DNA of 9,798 bases from Leptolinea sp964404415 (GTDB lineage Bacteria > Chloroflexota > Anaerolineae > Anaerolineales > Anaerolineaceae): the NCBI GenBank assembly GCA_964404415.1, contig CAYOKC010000138.1:1-9798 (forward strand), read 5' to 3'. Both the position numbers and the translations under genes were made by a program. Positions 1-6,780 of this stretch are shown here, piece after piece; within the stretch, counting starts at the first letter, position 1, and the number at the start of each line of letters is the position of its first letter. The notes beneath the pieces were generated by a model. It ran no database searches and was not told the DNA's origin. It worked only from the letters and a program-made list of their open reading frames with translations.

Positions 1-281
1 AGGTTCAAGCGTTCCGGCTCGCCCAGGGTGGAGATCAACTCTTCATGTACGATCTTGATCACCTGCTGCGCCGGGTTCAGCGCGCGGGAGACTTCAGCCC
101 CCACGGCACGCTCACGTACGCCGCTGGTGAATTTCTTTACCACAGAGTAATGAACGTCAGCTTCCAATAATGCCAGCCGCACTTCGCGCAGCGCGGCATC
201 CACATCTTCTTCAGAGAGTTTGCCTCTCCGTCGTAGCTGGGTGAAAACCTGGTTTAGCCGTTCAGATAATGATTCAAACAT
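1..281 (-). CDS. ffh: Signal recognition particle GTPase Ffh, N-terminal part (cut by window edge)
   Basis: This is the protein component of the bacterial signal recognition particle. It binds 4.5S RNA and the signal sequences of nascent membrane proteins, and hands ribosomes to FtsY at the membrane. Only about the first 93 residues are inside the window. They read MFESLSERLNQVFTQLRRRG at the start and then contain LREVRLALLEADVHYSVVKK at about residues 31-50, the characteristic helical-bundle N domain of Ffh. NPAQQVIKIVHEEL follows near residue 69. The GTPase (G) and methionine-rich (M) domains lie off the left edge. FtsY shares the N-domain fold, but it usually carries extra N-terminal sequence, and this reading begins directly with the Ffh-type N domain. 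The start is ATG at 279-281 on the minus strand; the ribosome-binding site is weak (GAAGAA-like). A good promoter lies 31 bp upstream. The gene is divergent from the DegV-family gene. Confidence 0.96.
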   Translation of the reverse strand, partial: MFESLSERLNQVFTQLRRRGKLSEEDVDAALREVRLALLEADVHYSVVKKFTSGVRERAVGAEVSRALNPAQQVIKIVHEELISTLGEPERLN

Positions 282-311
282 AGAATTTTTCTTCGGTATT
301 CAAGGACGACA

Positions 312-339
312 AGTATACCCTGAAACGGTTTTTCTTCAA
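312..339 (-). promoter_or_regulatory. Predicted sigma70-type promoter for ffh
   Basis: On the minus strand, TTGAAG (complement of 334-339) and TATACT (complement of 312-317) are separated by 16 bp. Both are close to the housekeeping consensus. The -10 lies about 30 bp upstream of the ffh ATG, a normal leader length. No transcript data are available, so this is a consensus match only. Confidence 0.6.
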
Positions 340-347
340 GTGCCGGT

Positions 348-367
348 AAGAATGTTAAAGAATGTTA
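348..367. repeat. Perfect 10-bp tandem repeat between divergent promoters
   Basis: AAGAATGTTA occurs twice head to tail (348-357 and 358-367) with no mismatch. On the other strand this gives two TTAACA hexamers one helical turn apart. The pair sits 8 bp upstream of the predicted ffh -35 and 12 bp upstream of the predicted degV-family -35. Direct repeats with a 10-bp period just upstream of a -35 are typical of activator sites bound by tandem dimers, for example OmpR/PhoB-type regulators. No regulator is identified, so the role is inferred from position and periodicity. Confidence 0.5.
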
Positions 368-379
368 ATGGAATTTAGT

Positions 380-408
380 TTCACGATATAGAGTAACGAA
401 AATATAAA
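380..408 (+). promoter_or_regulatory. Predicted promoter for the DegV-family gene
   Basis: TTCACG at 380-385 and TATAAA at 403-408 are separated by 17 bp. The -10 is good and the -35 moderate (4 of 6 consensus bases). It would give a leader of about 58 nt before the ATG at 473. It is divergent from the ffh promoter, with the 10-bp tandem repeat between them. Confidence 0.45.
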
Positions 409-472
409 AGCAGGGTTATTACTGAAAGAGAAACCGCACACAGAGTACCAGTGTGTTTACAAGGAGAATTTA

Positions 473-1330
473 ATGTCAAAAATTGCCATTGTTACCGATA
501 GCACGGCCACTATTCCCGCTGATTTGTTAAAACATTACCCTGTTTTTGTCGCGCCCCTTCAGGTGATCTGGGACGAGAAATGCTACCTGGACGGCATCGA
601 TATTAAACCCACCGAATTCTATGACCGGTTAAGCCATTCAAGCACCATGCCGTCTACCTCTCAGGTGACGCCGGCCAATTTTATGACCGTCTATGAAGAC
701 CTGGTTCGTCAGGATTATCAGATCATCAGCATTCATATCTCACAAAAATTAAGCGGCACGCTGGATTCCGCCACCCAGGCTAAACACCAGTTCCCGGGCG
801 CCCGCATTGAATTATTTGACTCCGCCACCACGGCCATGGCTATGGGTTTCCAGGTGCTGGCTGTCGCGCGGGCGGCGTCATTGGGCGCTTCGATGGACGA
901 GTGCCTGGCGGTCGCAAAAAAAGCCCGCGAACATACCGGCGTCCTTTTCATGGCCTCCACGTTAGAATTCCTGCACCGCGGCGGACGCATCGGTGGAGCG
1001 GCCCGTTTCCTTGGCACCGCCCTTGACCTGAAACCCATCCTCGAAGTCCGTGAGGGACGGATCGAAGCTGTTGAGCGCGTGCGTTCCATTAATAAGGCCG
1101 TTGACCGCCTGGTTGAGCTCGCGGTCCGCCGCATTGATTCACGCTCCCCCATCCGCCTGGCCGCCATTCACGCGAATGATCCTGAAAACGCCGCCAGCCT
1201 GCTGGAAAAGGTGAAAAGCAAGTTCGGCATAACCGAAATCAGCGAAACCATGGTCGCCGAGGTCAGCCCCGTGCTGGGCACCCATACCGGTCCTGGAACC
1301 GTGGGAATCGCTTTCATGGCCGGCATGTAA
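473..1330 (+). CDS. DegV family (FakB-like) fatty-acid-binding protein
   Basis: DegV/FakB proteins bind a fatty acid and present it to the kinase FakA, which makes acyl-phosphate for phospholipid synthesis. They are soluble and cytoplasmic. At 285 residues this has the normal family length. Visible family motifs are VTDSTATIP at 7-15, the lipid-contacting STSQVTP at 61-67, ISQKLSGTLDSA at 89-100, HRGGRIGGA at 168-176 and GTHTGPGTVGIAF at 269-281. The last holds the conserved His-Thr-Gly-Pro-Gly near the carboxylate site. The ATG is preceded by a strong AAGGAG at 461-466, which fixes the start. No FakA-type kinase is in the window, so the partner must be elsewhere. The gene is probably co-transcribed with the DUF1015 gene 43 bp downstream, although that gap also holds a -10-like TACAAT (1337-1342) with only a poor -35. 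The family call is secure; the bound lipid cannot be read from the sequence. Confidence 0.95.
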   Translation: MSKIAIVTDSTATIPADLLKHYPVFVAPLQVIWDEKCYLDGIDIKPTEFYDRLSHSSTMPSTSQVTPANFMTVYEDLVRQDYQIISIHISQKLSGTLDSATQAKHQFPGARIELFDSATTAMAMGFQVLAVARAASLGASMDECLAVAKKAREHTGVLFMASTLEFLHRGGRIGGAARFLGTALDLKPILEVREGRIEAVERVRSINKAVDRLVELAVRRIDSRSPIRLAAIHANDPENAASLLEKVKSKFGITEISETMVAEVSPVLGTHTGPGTVGIAFMAGM

Positions 1331-1373
1331 ATTTGTTACAATCCAGGTATTCCTGAAATCCCTGGAGGCTTTA

Positions 1374-2693
1374 ATGCGTGTGTATCCGTCGGTTGGCCTG
1401 CAAGTTGCTGACATTCTTCTGCCCGGCCGGGGTATTGACATGCCGAAATGGGCTGTCATCGCCTGCGATCAATTCACATCACAACCCGAATACTGGGAAA
1501 AAGTAAAACAAACCGTTGGCAACTCGCCTTCGACGTTTAATTTGATCCTCCCCGAAGTTTTCCTGGGCAAAAGCGATGAAGAATCCCATGTCCAGGCAAC
1601 CAACCAGACCATGATTTCCTACATGGATCAGGGTCTTTTCAGCGCTTTTGAAGGCCTTGTGGCGGTTGAACGCCAGGTCGGGACTGCCGTCCGCAAGGGG
1701 GTCATGCTCGCGCTTGATCTGGAAAAATATGATTTTAACCGCGGTTCCCAGTCACTGATCCGCGCTACCGAAGGTACGATCCTTGACCGCCTTCCACCGC
1801 GGATCAATATCCGCAAGAATGCCACCCTGGAGCTCCCCCACATCCTCGTTCTGGTGGATGACCCGCAGAAAACTGTGATCGAGCCGGTGCTGGAATCCGT
1901 TAAAAATGAGCAGCCCCAGTATGATTTTGACCTGATGCTCGGCAGCGGTCACATCAAAGGGTGGAAGGTGACGGATACCAGAGTGGAAAAAACGATGATC
2001 GCCGCGCTGGAAAAGCTGGGCGATCCGGAAACATTCCAGAAAAAATACCGGGTGGGTCCCGAAAAAAGGGTGTTGCTCTACGCGATGGGTGACGGCAACC
2101 ACTCTCTGGCCACCGCTAAATCCGTATGGGAAATGAACAAAGCCCGGTTGGGCATGGACCACCCCTCCCGTTACGCGCTGGTGGAACTGGAAAATCTGCA
2201 CGATCCGTCACTGGTGTTTGAACCCATTCACCGTGTGTTGACCGGGGCCAACCCCGAAGCGATCCTGGCCGGAATGCATGCGTTTTACGGGGCACGCCTT
2301 AAGATCGAAACGGCAGATACCTTTGACAGTATGGTCGAAAAAGTGCGCTGTCATACCGGTTTCTCACAGCGTTTCGGCATGTTGACAGCAGGCGGCTTCC
2401 TGGTTGCCGAAGTGCTTCAACCCGATTCCAACCTGCCGGTGGGAACGCTGCAGGCTTTCCTGGATAAATGGCTGCGGGACGCGTCAACCGTGACGATCGA
2501 CTACGTTCACGGCGATGACGTTCTGGCTGACCTTTCATCGAAACCCGGAAACGCCGGTTTTTACCTTCCGGCCATGTCAAAAGACGAGCTCTTCCGCACC
2601 GTCATCCTGGATGGCGCCCTGCCCCGCAAGACCTTCTCGATGGGGGAAGCCCATGAAAAACGTTTTTATCTGGAAGCCAGAAAAATCGCCTGA
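1374..2693 (+). CDS. DUF1015 (COG4198) family protein
   Basis: This is a 439-residue soluble protein of the widespread DUF1015 family, for which I know no firmly established function. Family hallmarks are IRATEGTILDRLPPR at 129-143, YAMGDGNHSLATAKSVWE at 236-253 and ALVELENLHDPSLVFEPIHR at 268-287. The central Gly-Asp-Gly-Asn-His-Ser motif resembles the Asp-Gly-(His/Asn)-His loop of ParB-like nucleotide-binding folds, some of which are free-serine kinases. I also recall that in other bacteria this family is sometimes encoded next to serine biosynthesis genes. A small-molecule kinase-like role is therefore possible but unproven here. The ATG at 1374 follows TGGAGG at 1363-1368. The N-terminus (PSVGLQVADILLPGRG) contains no signal peptide. 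It sits 43 bp after the DegV-family gene on the same strand and ends 17 bp before a strong terminator. Confidence 0.9.
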   Translation: MRVYPSVGLQVADILLPGRGIDMPKWAVIACDQFTSQPEYWEKVKQTVGNSPSTFNLILPEVFLGKSDEESHVQATNQTMISYMDQGLFSAFEGLVAVERQVGTAVRKGVMLALDLEKYDFNRGSQSLIRATEGTILDRLPPRINIRKNATLELPHILVLVDDPQKTVIEPVLESVKNEQPQYDFDLMLGSGHIKGWKVTDTRVEKTMIAALEKLGDPETFQKKYRVGPEKRVLLYAMGDGNHSLATAKSVWEMNKARLGMDHPSRYALVELENLHDPSLVFEPIHRVLTGANPEAILAGMHAFYGARLKIETADTFDSMVEKVRCHTGFSQRFGMLTAGGFLVAEVLQPDSNLPVGTLQAFLDKWLRDASTVTIDYVHGDDVLADLSSKPGNAGFYLPAMSKDELFRTVILDGALPRKTFSMGEAHEKRFYLEARKIA

Positions 2694-2710
2694 GTTTTGT
2701 GAGATAAAGA

Positions 2711-2743
2711 AAAAGCGATCGGAGAATTTTTCCGATCGCTTTT
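2711..2743. terminator. Bidirectional intrinsic terminator between convergent genes
   Basis: AAAAGCGATCGGA (2711-2723) pairs perfectly with TCCGATCGCTTTT (2731-2743) around a 7-nt loop. The 13-bp stem has a GC-rich core and an A-tract on one side with a T-tract on the other, so it forms a rho-independent terminator read from either strand. It lies 17 bp after the DUF1015 stop and 3 bp beyond the stop of the leftward ParA-like gene, and so serves both. Confidence 0.9.
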
Positions 2744-2746
2744 ATG

Positions 2747-3538
2747 TTAGTTATTGGAAGCTTGAGAATGACCGTTCAGCAGTACCGTACTGAGTTCCGA
2801 GAAGACCGGGGTTAAACGATCCGGAAAGGTCTGGTCAACCCACTCGCTGCGCACGAGTGTTTTTGAATACGGAATGCCGGTAAGGATTTTCGCGGTATTC
2901 AGGAGGGGGTTATTCTTCAGGCTATCACTCCAGCTTTCCATGGTGGCTTCTTCCCATTTGGCATTGCCGATACCCACCGGAACAATGCCGGCCAACTGTT
3001 TGCGCTGACGCAACACCAGTTGAATGGTATCCGCGGTAGGTTTGCGGTTCTGCATGGAAAGCATCAGGGGGACGAATACCTTATCTGTGGCCGCCGAAAT
3101 GGCCATGGACACCAGGAAAGGCGCGGTTCCGGTATCCACCAGAACGATCAGGTCATCAGAGAACGAAGCTTCTTCCAGCGCGTATTTCAGGATATCCGGT
3201 GACTCGCCCATACTCAGCAGGCTTGTCACGCGGTAATCAGCGGGGATGACAAAAACATTCTCATTGTATTTAGACCGCATCAATGATTTTTGTACCATTG
3301 AACGGGTATCACCGCCTTCGCGAACGGTTTCCAGCACGGTGAAAACAGTCGGCCCGGCTTTGCCGTCAATTGTCGTGCGGGCTTCAGAGCCGCAGAAAAG
3401 TGTGGTGCTGCCGCCCTGCGGATCAATATCTACAATGATGATGCGTTTTTTGTAGAACTGAGTCAGGTAACTGGCCATCAAACCGGTGATTGTGGTTTTC
3501 CCAGTTCCGCCCTTCATGGACGTAAAGGTCGTTATCAT
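2747..3538 (-). CDS. ParA/MinD-like P-loop ATPase, stand-alone
   Basis: This 263-residue cytoplasmic ATPase belongs to the ParA/MinD group, whose members dimerise on ATP and position DNA, protein clusters or division and envelope machines. The deviant Walker A KGGTGKTT is at residues 9-16, with the signature Lys9 and P-loop Lys14. Walker A' IIIVDIDPQGGSTT is at 33-46 (Asp37, Asp39-Pro-Gln) and Walker B LIVLVDTGTAP at 130-140. The protein begins directly at the ATPase domain, without the N-terminal DNA-binding domain of plasmid type-Ia ParA. I see no C-terminal amphipathic MinD-type tail. The ATG is preceded by GAGG (complement of 3549-3552). No parB or parS-like array is visible. It is convergent with the DUF1015 gene and divergent from the WD40 gene, 174 bp apart. 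Chromosome segregation is unlikely without ParB; positioning of an envelope complex is an inference. The ATPase family is certain, the cargo unknown. Confidence 0.92.
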   Translation of the reverse strand: MITTFTSMKGGTGKTTITGLMASYLTQFYKKRIIIVDIDPQGGSTTLFCGSEARTTIDGKAGPTVFTVLETVREGGDTRSMVQKSLMRSKYNENVFVIPADYRVTSLLSMGESPDILKYALEEASFSDDLIVLVDTGTAPFLVSMAISAATDKVFVPLMLSMQNRKPTADTIQLVLRQRKQLAGIVPVGIGNAKWEEATMESWSDSLKNNPLLNTAKILTGIPYSKTLVRSEWVDQTFPDRLTPVFSELSTVLLNGHSQASNN

Positions 3539-3623
3539 AGAGCATTTACCTCAAATTATGTATTACCCGACCAGGTGTTTTTGTTTCATCAATCGCCGGG
3601 GTGAGCTGCCAACCTGCTTTGAT

Positions 3624-3653
3624 TTGGCTTTACCAAATATCTGATATTATAAT
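3624..3653 (+). promoter_or_regulatory. Predicted promoter for the WD40 gene; symmetric -10
   Basis: TTGGCT (3624-3629) and a perfect TATAAT (3648-3653) are separated by 18 bp, about 60 bp upstream of the TTG start. The -10 lies within ATATTATAAT, so a second TATAAT reads on the minus strand (complement of 3646-3651), pointing toward the ParA-like gene about 110 bp away. The minus-strand copy has no good -35. The plus-strand promoter is well supported by consensus; use of the reverse one is speculative. Confidence 0.6.
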
Positions 3654-3701
3654 CTCATTACTCGAAATTACGATCATTCGTCTTCCGGTCCATTCCAGAG
3701 T

Positions 3702-3707
3702 GAGGAT
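3702..3707 (+). promoter_or_regulatory. Ribosome-binding site that decides the TTG start of the WD40 gene
   Basis: GAGGAT ends a normal distance before TTG at 3713 (7 nt from the end of GAGG). An in-frame TAA at 3707-3709 rules out any start further upstream. The next in-frame start-type codons (TTG at codon 16, GTG at codon 22) would cut into the hydrophobic anchor. TTG at 3713 is therefore the best start. Confidence 0.75.
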
Positions 3708-3712
3708 AAGCC

Positions 3713-5944
3713 TTGCAACAACGTTCTAACTTACCCGGCACAACGCTTACGATAGCCTTGATAGTCAAGGTTTTTGTGTCACTGTCACTCGTCTTGTTAT
3801 CCATAGTAGTGATCTTATTCTCCACCCGGTCTGCGGTAGGAATAGCGCGGACACCCGGTACACCCAAACCAACCCTGACCAGGCAGATCAAAACGCCGAT
3901 AGTGCTTTTCTGGCGTAAAACCTCAGCTCCTACCGCCACAAAGCTTATAACATCTACACCGACAACGGCGCAAAAACCGCCGCAAACCAATCCAACCAAC
4001 GCGGCAGTCCAGCCGACAGGCATTCCGGCATCTCCCACCGTCCAACCCCAACCGACCCAGGTTCCACCCACCCAGGCCCAGCCGACTGCCGCGCCCGCTC
4101 AACCAACCGCGGCGCCCGTAGGGATCGATGTTCCGGCCATCCAGCCGGTATTTCAAATGCCTGATCAGCCTATCCGGTCTGATAACCTCGCGTTCTTGAA
4201 ACCTGTCGGGCAATTGGGAAAAGGCCGTATCAACCAGGTCCTCTGGGGACAGCCCGGGCAGACCGGCGGCGTATTGCTGTCCATCACCAATGGCGGTTTC
4301 TTCAATCTTGACCCGGCAACCGGAGCTGAGACCAACTCGGTATTCATGAGTGCGGGCATCTCTAATGCCGTCATCAGCCCGGATGGCTCCCGCCTGGTGA
4401 CAAACGGGAAAGACAATGCCATCCTAATCTGGAAATATGGAACAAATGAAGCCATCGCCCGTATTGATACCGGCGGAAAAGTCATCTCTTCACTGGCGTA
4501 CAGCCCGGATGGAAAGTCAATACTGGGTTCCGGAGCCGATGGAAATGTATATATATGGAACGCGGCTGACGGTGCCTTACTCCAAACCCTGGAGGGCAGC
4601 GGCAATCCCATCCGGTCATTGCAGATCAGCCCGGACGGACAACTGGTTGTCGCCGGTTCTGAAGACAAAACACTCTCCATGTGGAATGTTTCTTCCGGGA
4701 TCCGGTTCATCTCCATCACCGCGCATTACAAACCGGTGAATCTGGTTACGATCAGCCCGGATTCCAGGATCGCCGCTTCAGCCAGCGATGACAATACATT
4801 CATCCTGTGGGATACAACGAATGGCAAACAGATCCGGCTGACGTCGGTACAATCCGGTGTGCGCGGTCTGGCTTTTACCAAAGACGGCACAGGAATTGTC
4901 TCTGGCGAACAGAATGGCACTATCAGCCTGTGGGACACCACCACAGGCAAGCTGGCAAAGACGATCGGCAAGGTTCCCGGTGAAGTCAACTCGATCGCGT
5001 TCAATGCGGATGGATCGTTGATGGCCATCGGCGCGAATACACTGCATATCTGGCGCCCATCTGACGACGTGTTGGTCGCGCCGTTTAAAGGATTTACAAA
5101 TTCTGTCACCTGCGTCGCGTTTAACCCGGATGCCGGTTTGCTGGCCGCGGGGAACCAGGACGGGAAGATCACACTGTGGTCTCCGCGTGAAAACGCCGAA
5201 AAAGCCATTCTTGAAGGCCACGTCGGGAACGTAAATACAATGGTATTCAGCCCGGATGGCCGTTTCCTGGCTTCCGGCGGTGTGGATAATACCATCATCA
5301 TTTGGGATATCGCGAGTGGTCAGAAAGTCTACATGATCCGCGGTCACAGCGGTGGCGTGCGATCTCTGGCATTCAGTTCTGACGGTTTGCGGCTGGCTTC
5401 CGCAGGTGGATGGGTGGATATAACCCTGAAAATGTGGGATATGACCACCGGCAATGGCCTTTATAACATCACCGGTTTTACCAAAGGTGATATTGAACTG
5501 GCTCTGCGCAATGGATCAAACATGCTGGCTTCCGCCGGCGGTGATGGTATCATCCGCGTATGGAATTTTGATACCCGCCAGTTGATCTCCTCCCTTGAAA
5601 AACACACCCGGGCCGTGCGCAGCATCGTCTTCAGCCAGGATGGCAACCTGATGGCTTCATCGAGCGAAGATGGCAACAGTTACATCTGGGAAACAGGCGG
5701 ATGGACCATGCTTAAAAATCTCCAGACAAGCGGCTCCAATTCACTGGTCTTTTCTTCTGATAACAAAATACTGGCTGTAGGCGGCGAAGGAATTGAATTC
5801 TGGGACGTTGACTCAGGCAATGTATTGACGTCAATGCCCGGAACATCAGGCACCACAATGAAGCTTTCGTTATCGTCAGATGGTAAAGTTCTTGCAGCCG
5901 GTTCAACGGATGGCACGATCCGCCTATATGGGATCAAACAATAG
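3713..5944 (+). CDS. Membrane-anchored WD40 protein with 14 blades (two predicted propellers)
   Basis: The protein has 743 residues. A short basic N-terminus is followed by one hydrophobic anchor (about 12-36), a Thr/Pro/Ala/Gln-rich linker (about 47-137) and WD40 repeats up to the C-terminus. Reading the repeats by eye gives 13 clear units of about 40 residues, each with an (S/N)PDG-type turn and ending in (I/L)W, from ISPDGSRLVT near 221 to SSDGKVLAAGSTDGTIRLY at 721-739. A degenerate unit precedes them (about 170-215). Fourteen blades fit two tandem seven-bladed propellers. Classic Gly-His dipeptides occur in several units (GH at 502-503 and 544-545). No catalytic domain is visible, so a scaffold or ligand-binding role outside the membrane is most likely. 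The anchor suggests an N-in, C-out orientation. It starts at TTG and is divergent from the ParA-like gene. The linker is interrupted by a basic/hydrophobic stretch at 58-70. The partner is unknown. Confidence 0.92.
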   Translation: MQQRSNLPGTTLTIALIVKVFVSLSLVLLSIVVILFSTRSAVGIARTPGTPKPTLTRQIKTPIVLFWRKTSAPTATKLITSTPTTAQKPPQTNPTNAAVQPTGIPASPTVQPQPTQVPPTQAQPTAAPAQPTAAPVGIDVPAIQPVFQMPDQPIRSDNLAFLKPVGQLGKGRINQVLWGQPGQTGGVLLSITNGGFFNLDPATGAETNSVFMSAGISNAVISPDGSRLVTNGKDNAILIWKYGTNEAIARIDTGGKVISSLAYSPDGKSILGSGADGNVYIWNAADGALLQTLEGSGNPIRSLQISPDGQLVVAGSEDKTLSMWNVSSGIRFISITAHYKPVNLVTISPDSRIAASASDDNTFILWDTTNGKQIRLTSVQSGVRGLAFTKDGTGIVSGEQNGTISLWDTTTGKLAKTIGKVPGEVNSIAFNADGSLMAIGANTLHIWRPSDDVLVAPFKGFTNSVTCVAFNPDAGLLAAGNQDGKITLWSPRENAEKAILEGHVGNVNTMVFSPDGRFLASGGVDNTIIIWDIASGQKVYMIRGHSGGVRSLAFSSDGLRLASAGGWVDITLKMWDMTTGNGLYNITGFTKGDIELALRNGSNMLASAGGDGIIRVWNFDTRQLISSLEKHTRAVRSIVFSQDGNLMASSSEDGNSYIWETGGWTMLKNLQTSGSNSLVFSSDNKILAVGGEGIEFWDVDSGNVLTSMPGTSGTTMKLSLSSDGKVLAAGSTDGTIRLYGIKQ

Positions 5945-6025
5945 GAAAAGTTCGACGATTTCGGGTTAAAATACAAATACTCGAAACCAAATTTCTGTGA
6001 TGCAGCTTTTGAGGAGGAGTAAACA

Positions 6026-6766
6026 ATGAATAACAACGACAAATCAGTATGGGACGGTGTCATTCTGGTAGCGTCATATCATTTCCTGATGGCCGTTGTC
6101 TGCCTGTTGGGATCAGCCGCTACCGTTGTGTTTGCCATAATCCCTAACCTGTCTACGGCAACCGGCAGCCCGCAATCCATCTTTCTGCCGGTCATCGGCG
6201 GGATCTTTGGACTCATCCTCAGCATCTGGTATGCGTCCATCGGGTCCGGTCTGATCCGTTTGAAAAACAGTTCGCGCATGGGTGCTGTATTTCTCGCCCT
6301 GTTCGGGTCAATTGGCGGATTATTCGTCCTGTTGGGCGCGGGTATCCCCGTGATCAATGGACTTCTCCCGGATGTTGGCGCGGTAACCGGGGTGGCTGTT
6401 GCCAGTATTTGCGGATATTCCCTGATGACCTTCCTGGACATCATTGTTCTGGTCTTCCTGTATTCCGGACGCGTTCGCGCAGTTTTCTATGGAGAGCCCT
6501 GGACGCCTGAAAGCGCCAGCGTTCCCGGCCTTGGTACGGTAGTCCGCGCGGCCATTCTGGGCGTCCCGATGACCACCCCGGCGGCCATTCCCATGGCGCA
6601 GGTGACTCCGGTCATTCCGCAGCCCGCCGCGCCTGCTCCAATCGCGCCTGTAGCAACAGCGCAACCAGTTGTCCCGGCGCATCGCGAACCCCCAACCACC
6701 CCTCCGGTTGACGATCTGGATACCCCGGGAGATCTGTTCACAGAACCGGCTCCGAGAAAACGGTAA
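6026..6766 (+). CDS. Unrecognised four-helix membrane protein with Pro/Ala-rich C-terminal tail
   Basis: I do not recognise a family for this 246-residue protein. Hydrophobic segments lie at about 11-39, 52-77, 83-111 and 119-147, with small residues (Gly, Ala, Ser) frequent in them. After SGRVRAVFYGEPWTPE (147-162) the chain becomes a low-complexity tail rich in Pro, Ala, Thr and Val (about 175-230) and ends in an acidic stretch followed by a basic Pro-Arg-Lys-Arg end. An even number of helices and the basic residues after helices 2 and 4 (RLK, RVR) suggest both termini are in the cytoplasm. The start is fixed by a very strong GAGGAGGAG at 6011-6019. It lies 81 bp after the WD40 gene with no terminator between them, so read-through is likely. 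A TAAAAT at 5967-5972 could be an extra -10, but it has no good -35. A terminator follows. The function is unknown; an integral membrane partner of the surface proteins is a guess. Confidence 0.85.
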   Translation: MNNNDKSVWDGVILVASYHFLMAVVCLLGSAATVVFAIIPNLSTATGSPQSIFLPVIGGIFGLILSIWYASIGSGLIRLKNSSRMGAVFLALFGSIGGLFVLLGAGIPVINGLLPDVGAVTGVAVASICGYSLMTFLDIIVLVFLYSGRVRAVFYGEPWTPESASVPGLGTVVRAAILGVPMTTPAAIPMAQVTPVIPQPAAPAPIAPVATAQPVVPAHREPPTTPPVDDLDTPGDLFTEPAPRKR

Positions 6767-6780
6767 TACCCAACCATCAT

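Noticed and set aside
437..456. Short inverted repeat ACACA/TGTGT just before the DegV-family ribosome-binding site
   Set aside because: Only 5 bp of stem with a 9-nt loop; too weak to call a regulatory hairpin without comparative support.
733..1167. Arg/Ser-rich 144-residue frame on the minus strand inside the DegV-family gene
   Set aside because: Composition is typical of an antisense shadow; the plus-strand DegV motifs are unambiguous.
2515..2793. 92-residue plus-strand frame overlapping the end of the DUF1015 gene
   Set aside because: It is out of frame with DUF1015 coding, and runs through the terminator into the 3' end of the ParA-like gene.
3658..4071. Gly/Val-rich 137-residue reading frame on the minus strand
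   Set aside because: It is the complement of the Thr/Pro linker coding region of the WD40 gene, covers that gene's start region, and its low-complexity composition reflects that; no ribosome-binding site or family motif.
4371..5262. Recurring DNA string close to CAGCCCGGATGG
   Set aside because: It encodes the conserved Ser-Pro-Asp-Gly turn of successive WD40 blades, so it reflects protein repeats and not a mobile or regulatory repeat.
4165..5347. Three long minus-strand open frames inside the WD40 gene (149-191 residues)
   Set aside because: They mirror the repeated SPDG/IW coding pattern on the opposite strand; their Pro/Ser-rich repeats are shadows of the WD40 units.
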